64,000 bases of DNA, from positions 1 through 64,000 of the forward strand of contig NZ_JAAKEG010000004.1 of the NCBI RefSeq assembly GCF_011039075.1. Direction: 5' to 3'. Shown here in pieces: positions 54,044 to 62,102 of the stretch (its first letter is position 1; every line of letters begins with the position of its first letter). Source of the DNA: Adlercreutzia sp. ZJ304 (GTDB taxonomy: Bacteria; Actinomycetota; Coriobacteriia; Coriobacteriales; Eggerthellaceae). The notes beneath the pieces are model-generated. The model searched no databases. It was not told where the DNA came from and saw only the letters and a list, made by a program, of their open reading frames with translations. The translations under genes and the position numbers were made by a program.

Positions 54044-55240
54044 TTGACCGCTTTAGACCTTCCAAAAACCATTCGCCTTGTGCGTGTGGGGCAGGACGAT
54101 CTTGAAAATGTAGATGCGGCGGCTGCTTCGGCAGTTGCCGCATTCGTGTCTGATAACCATGTTCCCTACGGGGTTCCCATTGTGGTTATGTTAGATCAGA
54201 CGAAACTGCCTTATGAGGAGTCGTATTTTTGTACGTCCGATTGGCGTCAAGTTATTAATGCCATAAAACAGCTTGTAGTGCGCGGGGCACCTGCTATAGG
54301 TATTGCTGGTGCTGCGGCTGTAGCTTTGCGTGCCTCTGAATTTTGTTATGCAAGTGAAGATACATTTAGGCAGGACGCATCTGATTTCGACAGGGTATTT
54401 GTAATAGACGAGCAATCGTTTGACCCGCAGCTATATAAGCTAAGTATGGAATTTACGGGAAACATGATTGCAGAAGCGCGACCTACAGCTGTAAATTTGA
54501 GGCATGAAGTTGATGGTGCGCTTTCAATTATGAATGAATGTTTGGCGGATGATTATAAACCCGCCGATATACTTAATGCATTATGTAAGCATGTGTGTCA
54601 GCTTATAGCTAGCGACGAGGCAACATGTCGAGCTATTGGGAAAGCTGGTGCGAAACTTATAAAACCTAGCAGCAATATATTGACACATTGCAATGCGGGA
54701 AGTTTGGCAACTGCTTTTTATGGTACGGCGCTTGGGGTTGTATATACAGCGCATGAGCAAGGTAAGGTGCGCCGAGTTTTTGCCGATGAGACACGTCCTG
54801 TAGGTCAGGGCGCGCGCCTTACATCGTGGGAGCTATCTAGGGCTGGCATTCCGGTTACTCTTATATGCGACAATATGGCTGCTTATGTAATGGCGCAAGG
54901 CTTCATAGACGCTGTTATAGTTGGTGCCGATCGTATTGCGTGTAACGGTGATGTAGCAAATAAGATAGGTACTTTAGGTGTAGCAATTTTAGCTAAGCAT
55001 TTTGGTATTCCATTTTATGTTGCTGCTCCACTTTCTTCATTTGATCCAAAGGCAATAAGCGGCACAAGTATTGAAATAGAACAGCGGGATTCGCGGGAAG
55101 TTATAAATAAACCCATTGCGGGAGTTGATGTGTTGAATCCAGCTTTCGATGTAACACCGGCTAGTTTAATTAGCGCCATAATAACGGAGAATGGTGTATT
55201 CGCTCCGTCTGATATAGGAAATCTTATAACAACTAAGTAA
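54044..55240 (+). CDS. mtnA: S-methyl-5-thioribose-1-phosphate isomerase
   Basis: MtnA isomerises methylthioribose 1-phosphate to the ribulose form in methionine salvage. The family motifs RGAPAIGIAGA (about 86), ILTHCNAGSLATA with the catalytic Cys, ADETRPVGQGARLT and the Asp in IVGADRIACNGDVANKIGT are all present. 398 residues, with two insertions around 20-45 and 105-140 compared with the 340-residue core. TTG start directly after the ppdK stop, with AAGGAAG inside the ppdK end. No other salvage gene is seen nearby. Confidence 0.88.
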   Translation: MTALDLPKTIRLVRVGQDDLENVDAAAASAVAAFVSDNHVPYGVPIVVMLDQTKLPYEESYFCTSDWRQVINAIKQLVVRGAPAIGIAGAAAVALRASEFCYASEDTFRQDASDFDRVFVIDEQSFDPQLYKLSMEFTGNMIAEARPTAVNLRHEVDGALSIMNECLADDYKPADILNALCKHVCQLIASDEATCRAIGKAGAKLIKPSSNILTHCNAGSLATAFYGTALGVVYTAHEQGKVRRVFADETRPVGQGARLTSWELSRAGIPVTLICDNMAAYVMAQGFIDAVIVGADRIACNGDVANKIGTLGVAILAKHFGIPFYVAAPLSSFDPKAISGTSIEIEQRDSREVINKPIAGVDVLNPAFDVTPASLISAIITENGVFAPSDIGNLITTK

Positions 55241-55242
55241 AT

Positions 55243-55947
55243 ATGATGAATAGGGAACATATCCGTCAATCTTTGCAGGCGGCTATGCCGGTAATGCTTG
55301 GCTATATTGCTATTGGGATTCCATGTGGGATTCTTTGTGATTCGATAGGGCTTAATGCTTTTCAGGCACTTTTGATGTCGATAGTTTTTTATTCAGGCGC
55401 GGGTCAATTTATGATTCCAAATATGTATTTAGCTGGTGCGCCTATGGCTTCTATCATAGCTAGCGTGTCGTTTGTGAACACTAGACAGATGCTATATTCT
55501 GCTTACTTTGCTCCGTTTGCGGCAAATGTGTCAAAACGTCTAGCTTTTTTCTTTGCAGCTACTGTTACTGATGAAAGCTATGGTGTATCTGCTGCAAAAT
55601 TTCAAGAGGGTGAATGGTCTATAGATCGTGCGCTTATGGTCAACATATTCTCGCAATCTTCATGGGCTCTTTCAAACTTTATCGGCGTACTTCTGGGAAG
55701 TGCAATAGGTATTCCTCTTAATATTGCAGCATTCGCTATGACATCTATATTTATATGCTTGCTTGTTACGCAGAAATTAACTTCCGCAAATATTGTTGCA
55801 GCTGTTGTAGCTATGGTTGGTGTTTATGTCTGTAAACTTGTTGGTCTGAGTGGTCCTGCTATTTTGATAGGTGCGGTTGCGGGTGTAGTTGTGGCTATGA
55901 TTTTTTGCGCGTTGCGCGATAAAGCTGCAAAAAGGAGCGCCGTATGA
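55243..55947 (+). CDS. azlC: AzlC family branched-chain amino acid exporter, large subunit
   Basis: A 234-residue membrane protein with about seven segments and the AzlC signature (MPVMLGYIAIGIPCGIL, FYSGAGQFM, FVNTRQMLYSAYFAPF, FAATVTDESYG). AzlC with AzlD exports branched-chain amino acids and analogues. ATG at 55243, two bases after mtnA; a second ATG at 55246. It overlaps azlD by 4 bases. Confidence 0.88.
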   Translation: MMNREHIRQSLQAAMPVMLGYIAIGIPCGILCDSIGLNAFQALLMSIVFYSGAGQFMIPNMYLAGAPMASIIASVSFVNTRQMLYSAYFAPFAANVSKRLAFFFAATVTDESYGVSAAKFQEGEWSIDRALMVNIFSQSSWALSNFIGVLLGSAIGIPLNIAAFAMTSIFICLLVTQKLTSANIVAAVVAMVGVYVCKLVGLSGPAILIGAVAGVVVAMIFCALRDKAAKRSAV

Positions 55948-56267
55948 GTTGGGAAGAATTTTGGATAATACTAATTGGCTGTTCCATAACTATTCTCATA
56001 TGTCGCACTTTGCCGCTGTTTTTGTTAAAAGGTAGGGAACTGCCCGAATGGGCTATACGTTCGCTTGGACTTATTCCCGCCGCCGCATTTGCTGCACTTG
56101 TTGCAAACGATTTATTTGCGCCCGGGATGTTTGATGGTGGTATATGGCCAGCCGCTATTCCTCTTTTGGTGGCATGTTTTGTGGTTGTTGTGGCATTGAA
56201 GACGCGGTCGCTATTGTGGAGCGCTGTTACCGGAGTTGCCGTTTATGCTATTTTGCTACTCATATGA
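55944..56267 (+). CDS. azlD: AzlD family exporter, small subunit
   Basis: The 107-residue partner of AzlC with four predicted membrane segments, including TLPLFLLKGRELPEWAIRSL typical of the family. ATG overlaps the azlC stop (ATGA), so the pair is translationally coupled. There is no terminator before the rplS promoter. Confidence 0.86.
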   Translation: MSWEEFWIILIGCSITILICRTLPLFLLKGRELPEWAIRSLGLIPAAAFAALVANDLFAPGMFDGGIWPAAIPLLVACFVVVVALKTRSLLWSAVTGVAVYAILLLI

Positions 56268-56279
56268 GCGAAAATATGC

Positions 56280-56308
56280 TTGCATGCCAAGATTCGCAGC
56301 AGTATACT
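56280..56308 (+). promoter_or_regulatory. Promoter of rplS
   Basis: TTGCAT at 56280-56285 and TATACT at 56303-56308 with a 17-base spacer. It resembles the ilv promoter (same hexamers) and lies 65 bases before rplS. Confidence 0.75.
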
Positions 56309-56372
56309 AACTAATCGTGTCTGTAGCGGCACATACTAAAACGTAACCCGAAATATGAACTAGGATTTTAAA

Positions 56373-56720
56373 ATGGATGTAATTCGCGCAATTGAGCAGC
56401 AGCAGATAAAGCAAGATATTCCAGATTTTAAGACTGGCGATAATGTAAAGGTTCACTATCGCATTACAGAGGGCAATCGTGAGAGAATTCAGGTCTTTCA
56501 GGGTGATGTTATTCGTCGCCACGGTGAAAGCAGCCGAGAGACTTTTACGGTTCGCAAGATTAGCTTCTCTGTAGGTGTTGAGCGTACATTCCCGGTTCAT
56601 TCACCGAAGATTGAAAAGATTGAGGTTGTTCGCAAGGGCAAGGTACGCAGATCGAAGCTTTACTACCTGCGTGATAAAGTTGGTAAGGCTGCTAAAATTA
56701 AGGAAAAATCTTTCCGGTAA
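56373..56720 (+). CDS. rplS: Ribosomal protein bL19
   Basis: The 115-residue L19 of the large subunit, located at the 30S-50S interface. Signatures: [54 protein letters not shown] and [18 protein letters not shown]. Own promoter and terminator, so it is transcribed alone or continues weakly to rnhB. Confidence 0.97.
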   Translation: MDVIRAIEQQQIKQDIPDFKTGDNVKVHYRITEGNRERIQVFQGDVIRRHGESSRETFTVRKISFSVGVERTFPVHSPKIEKIEVVRKGKVRRSKLYYLRDKVGKAAKIKEKSFR

Positions 56721-56724
56721 TTTT

Positions 56725-56750
56725 AAGGCTCCATACGGAGCCTTTTTCTT
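56725..56750 (+). terminator. rplS terminator overlapping the rnhB ribosome-binding site
   Basis: AAGGCTCC (56725-56732) and GGAGCCTT (56737-56744) form a perfect 8-bp stem with loop ATAC, followed by TTTCTT. The descending arm contains CGGAG, the only plausible ribosome-binding site for rnhB at 56751. Confidence 0.85.
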
Positions 56751-57542
56751 ATGGAACAGCTAACTGTTGAACAAATACGGGCGCAGTTGCGCGTTGCTAA
56801 CGAACAGGAATTCAGCGTTCTTGAAAGATCTCTTGCGGCGGATACGCGCAAAGGTGTTCGTAGTGCACTTGATTCGGCGCGAGCTCGACTGGATGCTATT
56901 GCTGCCGAGAGCAATCGTCTTCGTTCTCTTTATGAGACACAAAAAGAAATTATGGCTAGCAAAAGGGCTAGTGTTGCTGTTGGGCTAGATGAGGTAGGGC
57001 GTGGACCTATGGCTGGTCCGCTAGCTGTTGGCGCTGTTGTTTTATCTAGCGATAATCGCATTGAGGGTTTGAATGATTCTAAGCAGCTTAGCGAGAGCGC
57101 ACGTGAACGTATTGCAAAAGAAATAAAAGATACTGCCATAGCTTGGAGTGTGCAATTTATCGATGCGTCGCAGATAGATAAATGCGGGATATCCACCGCT
57201 CTGAAAACAGCTTTCCACCGCGCTATTGTATCTATTGAAGAACAAGGTGTAATACCTGATATTGTTTTATTAGATGGAAATCCTCTTCACTTAGATGCGC
57301 GTGAAGTAAATATTGTAAAAGGCGATTCTAAGATAGCGGCCATTGCGGCAGCTTCTGTTATTGCTAAAGTTGAGCGCGATTCATTAATGAATGAATTAGA
57401 CAAAAAGTTCCCGGGGTATGGCTTCGCCGAAAATAAAGGCTACGGAACGGCAACGCATCGGCAGGCTATAAGAGAATTAGGGTTAAGTCCTATACATCGC
57501 GTATCGTTTTGTGGAGAATTTACTCAAGCTTCATTATTTTGA
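56751..57542 (+). CDS. rnhB: Ribonuclease HII
   Basis: RNase HII cuts RNA of RNA-DNA hybrids and single ribonucleotides in DNA. The first 70 residues form a coiled N-terminal extension found in Gram-positive members. The catalytic core starts at VGLDEVGRGPMAGPLAVGAVV (about 77-97, Asp and Glu metal ligands), then ALLDGN-type VLLDGNPLHLD and KGDSKIAAIAAASVIAKVERD. 263 residues. Its ATG is the first base after the rplS terminator tail. Start of the DNA-processing cluster rnhB-yraN-comM-dprA. Confidence 0.95.
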   Translation: MEQLTVEQIRAQLRVANEQEFSVLERSLAADTRKGVRSALDSARARLDAIAAESNRLRSLYETQKEIMASKRASVAVGLDEVGRGPMAGPLAVGAVVLSSDNRIEGLNDSKQLSESARERIAKEIKDTAIAWSVQFIDASQIDKCGISTALKTAFHRAIVSIEEQGVIPDIVLLDGNPLHLDAREVNIVKGDSKIAAIAAASVIAKVERDSLMNELDKKFPGYGFAENKGYGTATHRQAIRELGLSPIHRVSFCGEFTQASLF

Positions 57543-57795
57543 TCTGTATAGCTACGTAAGTTTCATGCTAGATTTATGCAAGGTTTTTGACAGATTTTTA
57601 TACATTCAAAATTGCATTCATCACAGATTTTTGTGCAATTAGATATGCATTGCATTCAAAACCAGCATGAACAGAACCATACTTGCAGTTTTATTCATGT
57701 GCATTTTCAATGTAGATGAATATCGCATTTTTGATACGTAGATGCTAGATATGAAAACTATCGTTTCCTCTACCGAAATTAAGGAGGCGATAGCA
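57543..57795 (+). other. AT-rich intergenic region with short repeats before yraN
   Basis: 253 bases without a supported gene. ACAGATTTTT occurs at 57590-57599 and again about 33 bases on, CATTCAAAA occurs twice, and ATGCTAGAT occurs at 57565-57573 and 57742-57750, each preceded by TACGTA. A TTGACA at 57587-57592 has no matching -10. It probably contains the yraN-comM-dprA promoter and a small local duplication, but I cannot place a promoter. Confidence 0.4.
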
Positions 57796-58242
57796 GTGCA
57801 ACAAGCTTTGTTAGAACAAGAACCAATTCAGAAATCTACGCATAGAGAGGCGTCAAAAAGTAAGAGTCGAAAATCGAATTGTCATAATAAAGAGCTTGGC
57901 AAGCGCGGCGAAAATGCGGCAAGCAAATTCTTATATAAGCGCGGATACGAAATAGTAGAGCGTAATTGGAAATGCAAGTTTGGAGAGGCCGACATAATTG
58001 CTCGTGATGGGAATACGATTGTATTTGTAGAAGTTAAAACGCGGTCAGGTTTAGAACATGGATTTCCCTCAGAAGCGATTGATGAAAAGAAACGCAATCG
58101 TTATGAGCGAATTGCTATGACATATTTGGCTAATTACGCCGATATAGATGTATCAGTGCGATTTGATGTTGTAGCTATTGTAGCTATTGCTCCAGATAGA
58201 GCGCTTATAAGGCATCACATAAACGCATTTGCAGGCATATGA
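57796..58242 (+). CDS. UPF0102 / YraN family putative endonuclease
   Basis: A 148-residue protein with the YraN core: NKELGKRGENAASKFLYKRG, NWKCKFGEADIIARDGNTIVFVEVKTR with the nuclease-like Glu/Asp/ExK residues of the restriction-endonuclease fold. Its role is not proven; it is often next to rnhB and comM. The GTG at 57796 was chosen because a perfect AAGGAGG lies at 57781-57787, 8 bases upstream; the in-frame ATGs at 57742 and 57751 have none. It overlaps comM by 4 bases. Confidence 0.85.
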   Translation: MQQALLEQEPIQKSTHREASKSKSRKSNCHNKELGKRGENAASKFLYKRGYEIVERNWKCKFGEADIIARDGNTIVFVEVKTRSGLEHGFPSEAIDEKKRNRYERIAMTYLANYADIDVSVRFDVVAIVAIAPDRALIRHHINAFAGI

Positions 58243-59747
58243 TGAATTCGCATTGTTTTTTACATAGCGCTGTACTGCGTGGCGTAGAGGCAATACCGGT
58301 ATGCGTAGAGGTATCGGTTGGCTCTGGCGTTGTGGGAATAAGCATTGTCGGAATGGCGGATACTTCAGTTCAGGAAGCTAGAGAACGAGTAAGGGGCGCT
58401 ATAAAGGCTTGTGGTTTTGCGATGCCTAGCGCAAAAATAGTTGTCAACTTGGCACCCGGCAACATCAAGAAGAATGGCTCGGGTTTCGATCTTCCTATAG
58501 CAATAGGTATTTTGGCTGCTAGTGGTCAAATAGATAAGGAAATATTGCGCGATAAGCTATTTGTTGGTGAGCTTTCTTTAGATGGAAGCGTGCGAAAAGT
58601 CGCCGGTATGTTGGCGTTTGGTATATGCGCAAATAAAGAAGGACTCGATTTAGTAGGTAGCGCAGATGAAATTGTGCCTATTGATAATTTGAATCAATAC
58701 AACATTGATGGACTATGGGAACTTACAAAAAGTGATCCATTTCGTTTGTCGCACTATATAAAGCTAGGCCAGAACTACATTGGTGATACCAGTTTAGATT
58801 TTAAGGATGTAGCGGGTCATGAAGCAGCAAAGCGTGCAGCGCAGATAGCTGTGGCGGGCAAACACGGTCTGCTAATGAGCGGTCCGCCCGGTTCGGGCAA
58901 AACCATGATAGCAAGCAGAATATCTACAATAATGCCTCCCTTATCGGAGGAAGAAATGTTGCAAGCTGCGGCAATACATTCTGTAGCAGAGGAAAGTATT
59001 GATGCAATTCTTCGGGGTAGGCGACCGTTTAGGCAGCCGCATCATTCAGCTACTATGGCGGGATTGCTGGGGGGTGGAAGCCCTATACGACCCGGCGAAG
59101 TGTCACTTGCGCATTGTGGCACGCTGTTTTTAGACGAACTTCCAGAGTTTAAGCCTTCTGTTTTGCAGGGTTTGCGTCAGCCGATAGAATCGGGGAAGGT
59201 TTGCATAACACGTGCCGATGGCAATGTGCAATTCCCTGCTAACTTCATGCTGATTGCTGCTGCAAATCCGTGTCCATGTGGCTATTTTGGTGATGATTCT
59301 CGTGAATGCACATGTACAATTCCGCAAATTAGATCTTATCAAGCGAGGATTGGCGGACCGCTATTAGATCGAATAGATATACAACTAGATGTGCGTCGTA
59401 TTCCATCTAAGAGCATTTTTGAAACAAGTGAAGGTAGCGATTCTGCTTCTCTGCGTGAGGGCGTTATGCAGGCTCAAGAGTTTGCATCGTGGAGAAAATC
59501 GCGTGAAGGTATCGAGCGCTGTGGGGCGAATGTCTCGCTCAGTCCACAAGAAGTTATAGCGTCGTGCTGTCTGAGAGATGAAGAGAAAAGTTTCATTGAG
59601 GCGGTATCTGAGGCAAATTCTATGAGTGGTAGGGCGCTGATTAGTTGCTTAAAAGTATCTAGAACCATTGCCGATTTAGAGCAAAGCGAAAGCGTTAAAT
59701 GTGAACATCTAGCCGAAGCTTTTGGATTTCGGGTTAGGAGTAGATGA
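58239..59747 (+). CDS. comM: ComM/YifB family Mg-chelatase-like AAA+ protein
   Basis: ComM homologues are branch-migration helicases that help integrate DNA taken up in transformation. The 502-residue protein has the N-terminal Lon-like fold (SAVLRGVEAIPVCVEV, VVNLAPGNIKKNGSGFDLPIA), Walker A GPPGSGKTMIA (about 216), the PFRQPHHSAT signature and a zinc-type CPCGYFGDDSRECTC (about 346-360). ATG overlaps the yraN stop. Next to dprA this forms a DNA-processing cluster. Confidence 0.93.
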   Translation: MMNSHCFLHSAVLRGVEAIPVCVEVSVGSGVVGISIVGMADTSVQEARERVRGAIKACGFAMPSAKIVVNLAPGNIKKNGSGFDLPIAIGILAASGQIDKEILRDKLFVGELSLDGSVRKVAGMLAFGICANKEGLDLVGSADEIVPIDNLNQYNIDGLWELTKSDPFRLSHYIKLGQNYIGDTSLDFKDVAGHEAAKRAAQIAVAGKHGLLMSGPPGSGKTMIASRISTIMPPLSEEEMLQAAAIHSVAEESIDAILRGRRPFRQPHHSATMAGLLGGGSPIRPGEVSLAHCGTLFLDELPEFKPSVLQGLRQPIESGKVCITRADGNVQFPANFMLIAAANPCPCGYFGDDSRECTCTIPQIRSYQARIGGPLLDRIDIQLDVRRIPSKSIFETSEGSDSASLREGVMQAQEFASWRKSREGIERCGANVSLSPQEVIASCCLRDEEKSFIEAVSEANSMSGRALISCLKVSRTIADLEQSESVKCEHLAEAFGFRVRSR

Positions 59748-59750
59748 TGT

Positions 59751-60671
59751 ATGGAAGCGGCGAGGCGTAAACTTACAGGGGAGAGAAACGTATTGCATTT
59801 AGGAGATAAGGCATTTCCTGAGGCTTTATGTAATATACCAAAACCCCCTAAGCAACTTTTTATTGTGGGGTCTGTTGATGCTTTATCGGAGGGTCTAGCC
59901 ATAGTTGGTGCTAGAAAAGCAACCCCATATGGAAAGACATGCGCCACTCGTTTTGCTAAGTTGGCATCAGAGCGTGGAATATCAATAATATCTGGCGGTG
60001 CTAGAGGATGTGATACTTTTTCGCATGAAGCTGCTTTGCAATGTGGTGGCAAGACAGTTGTATTTCTTGGAGGTGGTTGCGACTGCGTATATCCTCCCGA
60101 GAACTTCGATTTGTTTCAGCGCGTTGTTGATGGCGGTGGTGCTGTTGTATCGGAACAAGATTGGACTTTTATTCCCCAGCCGTGGACTTTTCGAGAAAGA
60201 AATAGGTTAATAGCTGGTCTTGCCAAGGCTACTTTAATTGTGGAGGCAGGACTTCCGTCTGGAACATTTTCTACGGCAGATGAAGCATTGGCGGCAAATA
60301 GAGAAGTACTTGTAGTTCCGGGTTCTATTACCTCTAGGCAATCGTTGGGAGCAAATAGATTAATATATCAAGGCGCAACACCAATAGTGGATGATGATAC
60401 GTTTTACGACCAGCTGTTTACTATATTTGGTTGCTTGAAACAAGATGAAGTAGACGTCTCTAAAGACAGTGAATCGCAAGGTTCTTTAAAATATTTATTG
60501 GATTCTGTTCAATCTAAGGCAATGAGCTTAGATGAAATGATTCAAGTTGCAAGAGAGGCAGGAGACAATATTAGTATGCCTGAATTAATGCTGTGGCTTA
60601 CCGAATGTTCACGAAACGGATTAATAGCTCAGTATTTTGATGGTAGGTATGGTCCGGCAACAAGTTGTTAG
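59751..60671 (+). CDS. dprA: DNA-processing protein DprA
   Basis: DprA loads RecA on incoming single-stranded DNA. The Rossmann-like core shows VGARKATPYGKTCATRFAKL, ISGGARGCDTFSHEAALQ, VFLGGGCDCVYPPEN and PSGTFSTADEALAANREVLVVPG (split here by the family G-loop). A winged-helix C-terminus (about 240-305) is present. 306 residues, at the short end. ATG at 59751 with TAGGAG upstream. topA, which often comes next, is missing; trmFO follows. Confidence 0.92.
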   Translation: MEAARRKLTGERNVLHLGDKAFPEALCNIPKPPKQLFIVGSVDALSEGLAIVGARKATPYGKTCATRFAKLASERGISIISGGARGCDTFSHEAALQCGGKTVVFLGGGCDCVYPPENFDLFQRVVDGGGAVVSEQDWTFIPQPWTFRERNRLIAGLAKATLIVEAGLPSGTFSTADEALAANREVLVVPGSITSRQSLGANRLIYQGATPIVDDDTFYDQLFTIFGCLKQDEVDVSKDSESQGSLKYLLDSVQSKAMSLDEMIQVAREAGDNISMPELMLWLTECSRNGLIAQYFDGRYGPATSC

Positions 60672-60717
60672 TGCTTATTGTCTATGCATTGGCGTATGCA
60701 ATGATATATTTATGTAC

Positions 60718-62091
60718 ATGAATAGATTAGTTCGCATAATTGGTGGCGGTCTTGCTGGAAGTGAGGCTGCTTTATGGCTGGCAGACATGGGCGTAAATGT
60801 TGAGTTATACGAAATGCGTCCGCATGTTTCTACAGCAGTACATCGCACGGGCAAAATGGCTGAGCTTGTATGTTCGAATTCGCTCAAGTCTTTTAAAAGT
60901 GATACAGCAGCTGGAATGCTGAAAACCGAATTAGATATGCTTGGGTCAAGATTATTCGCCTGTGCTTTAGAGACGAAAATTGATGCTGGCGGCGCTTTAG
61001 CGGTTGATAGAGATATGTTTTCCGACTTAGTTACAAATATGTTGGAAAGCAATGCACGCATAGACATAAAGCATCAAGAGGTTACATCATTAGAGGATGT
61101 GGCGCACGAATGCGACGCGCTACTTGTTGCTACCGGACCTTTAACGTCTGATTCGTTGGCTGATAAGTTGAAGTTTTTAACCGGTTCTGAACATTTGGCT
61201 TTTTACGATGCTGCGGCTCCTATAGTAATGGCTGACTCTATAGATAATAGTCGTGTATTTAGGCAGAGTAGGTATGTTGAAGAGCATGGTCAGGGCGATT
61301 ATTTGAACTGCCCATTTACAAAAAGTGAATACGATGAATTTATCGATGCTTTAATAGGCGCAGATAGAGTAGTTAAACGCGATTTTGAAACTAGCGATTT
61401 ATTTCAGGCGTGTCAGCCTATAGAAGAAATAGCTAGAAAAGGGGTTGACGCTCCACGATTTGGAGCGATGAAACCAGTTGGTCTTACAGACCCGGTTACG
61501 GGTAAACGTCCGTGGGCGGCGGTGCAGTTACGCGCTGAAAATGCTCATGGTTCTAGTTTTAATCTTGTGGGCTTTCAGACCAATTTAACTTTTCCTGAAC
61601 AAAAGCGCGTTTTTCGCATGATACCCGGTTTGGAAAACGCTGAATTTGCGCGATATGGCGTTATGCACAGAAACACGTATGTTGATGCACCTCGAGTTCT
61701 GCGCTCTACTGGTCAAATGATGGGTAATGTATCAAATGTTTTGGAAATACCCGTATATATTGCAGGGCAGCTTGCTGGGACTGAAGGGTATTGCGAGGCG
61801 ATGCGTTCGGGCATAAATGCAGCTATATCTATTTCGGCGCAACTCAAAAACGTGCAACCGCCTAAGGTTTCCGTTCATACGGTTTTCGGAGCGCTCATAG
61901 AATATGCAACTAATCCTTCTACAAAAAATTATCAACCCATGCATGTTAATTTCGGGATAATGGAGCCATTGCAAGTGCCAATTAGGAATAAAAGTGAACG
62001 TTATGCTGCCTATGCGCAAAGAGGGAAATGTGCTTTAGAGGAATATATAGACTGTCTGAAGCGACTAGATCTTTTTCCTAAGCGCTATTGA
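60718..62091 (+). CDS. trmFO: tRNA uracil-5-methyltransferase, folate-dependent (TrmFO)
   Basis: TrmFO makes m5U54 in tRNA with methylene-tetrahydrofolate and FADH2. The FAD-binding start RIIGGGLAGSEAALWLADMG (about 5-24), the ELVCSNSLKS motif with its Cys, NVSNVLEIPVYIAGQLAGTEGYCEA near the C-terminus, and the AVQLRAENAHG segment fit. 457 residues from the ATG at 60718, which is set by homology-like positioning; ATG 60712 is an alternative and no strong binding site is seen. It starts 46 bases after the dprA stop. Confidence 0.93.
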   Translation: MNRLVRIIGGGLAGSEAALWLADMGVNVELYEMRPHVSTAVHRTGKMAELVCSNSLKSFKSDTAAGMLKTELDMLGSRLFACALETKIDAGGALAVDRDMFSDLVTNMLESNARIDIKHQEVTSLEDVAHECDALLVATGPLTSDSLADKLKFLTGSEHLAFYDAAAPIVMADSIDNSRVFRQSRYVEEHGQGDYLNCPFTKSEYDEFIDALIGADRVVKRDFETSDLFQACQPIEEIARKGVDAPRFGAMKPVGLTDPVTGKRPWAAVQLRAENAHGSSFNLVGFQTNLTFPEQKRVFRMIPGLENAEFARYGVMHRNTYVDAPRVLRSTGQMMGNVSNVLEIPVYIAGQLAGTEGYCEAMRSGINAAISISAQLKNVQPPKVSVHTVFGALIEYATNPSTKNYQPMHVNFGIMEPLQVPIRNKSERYAAYAQRGKCALEEYIDCLKRLDLFPKRY

Positions 62092-62102
62092 TGTGATTAA
62101 AA

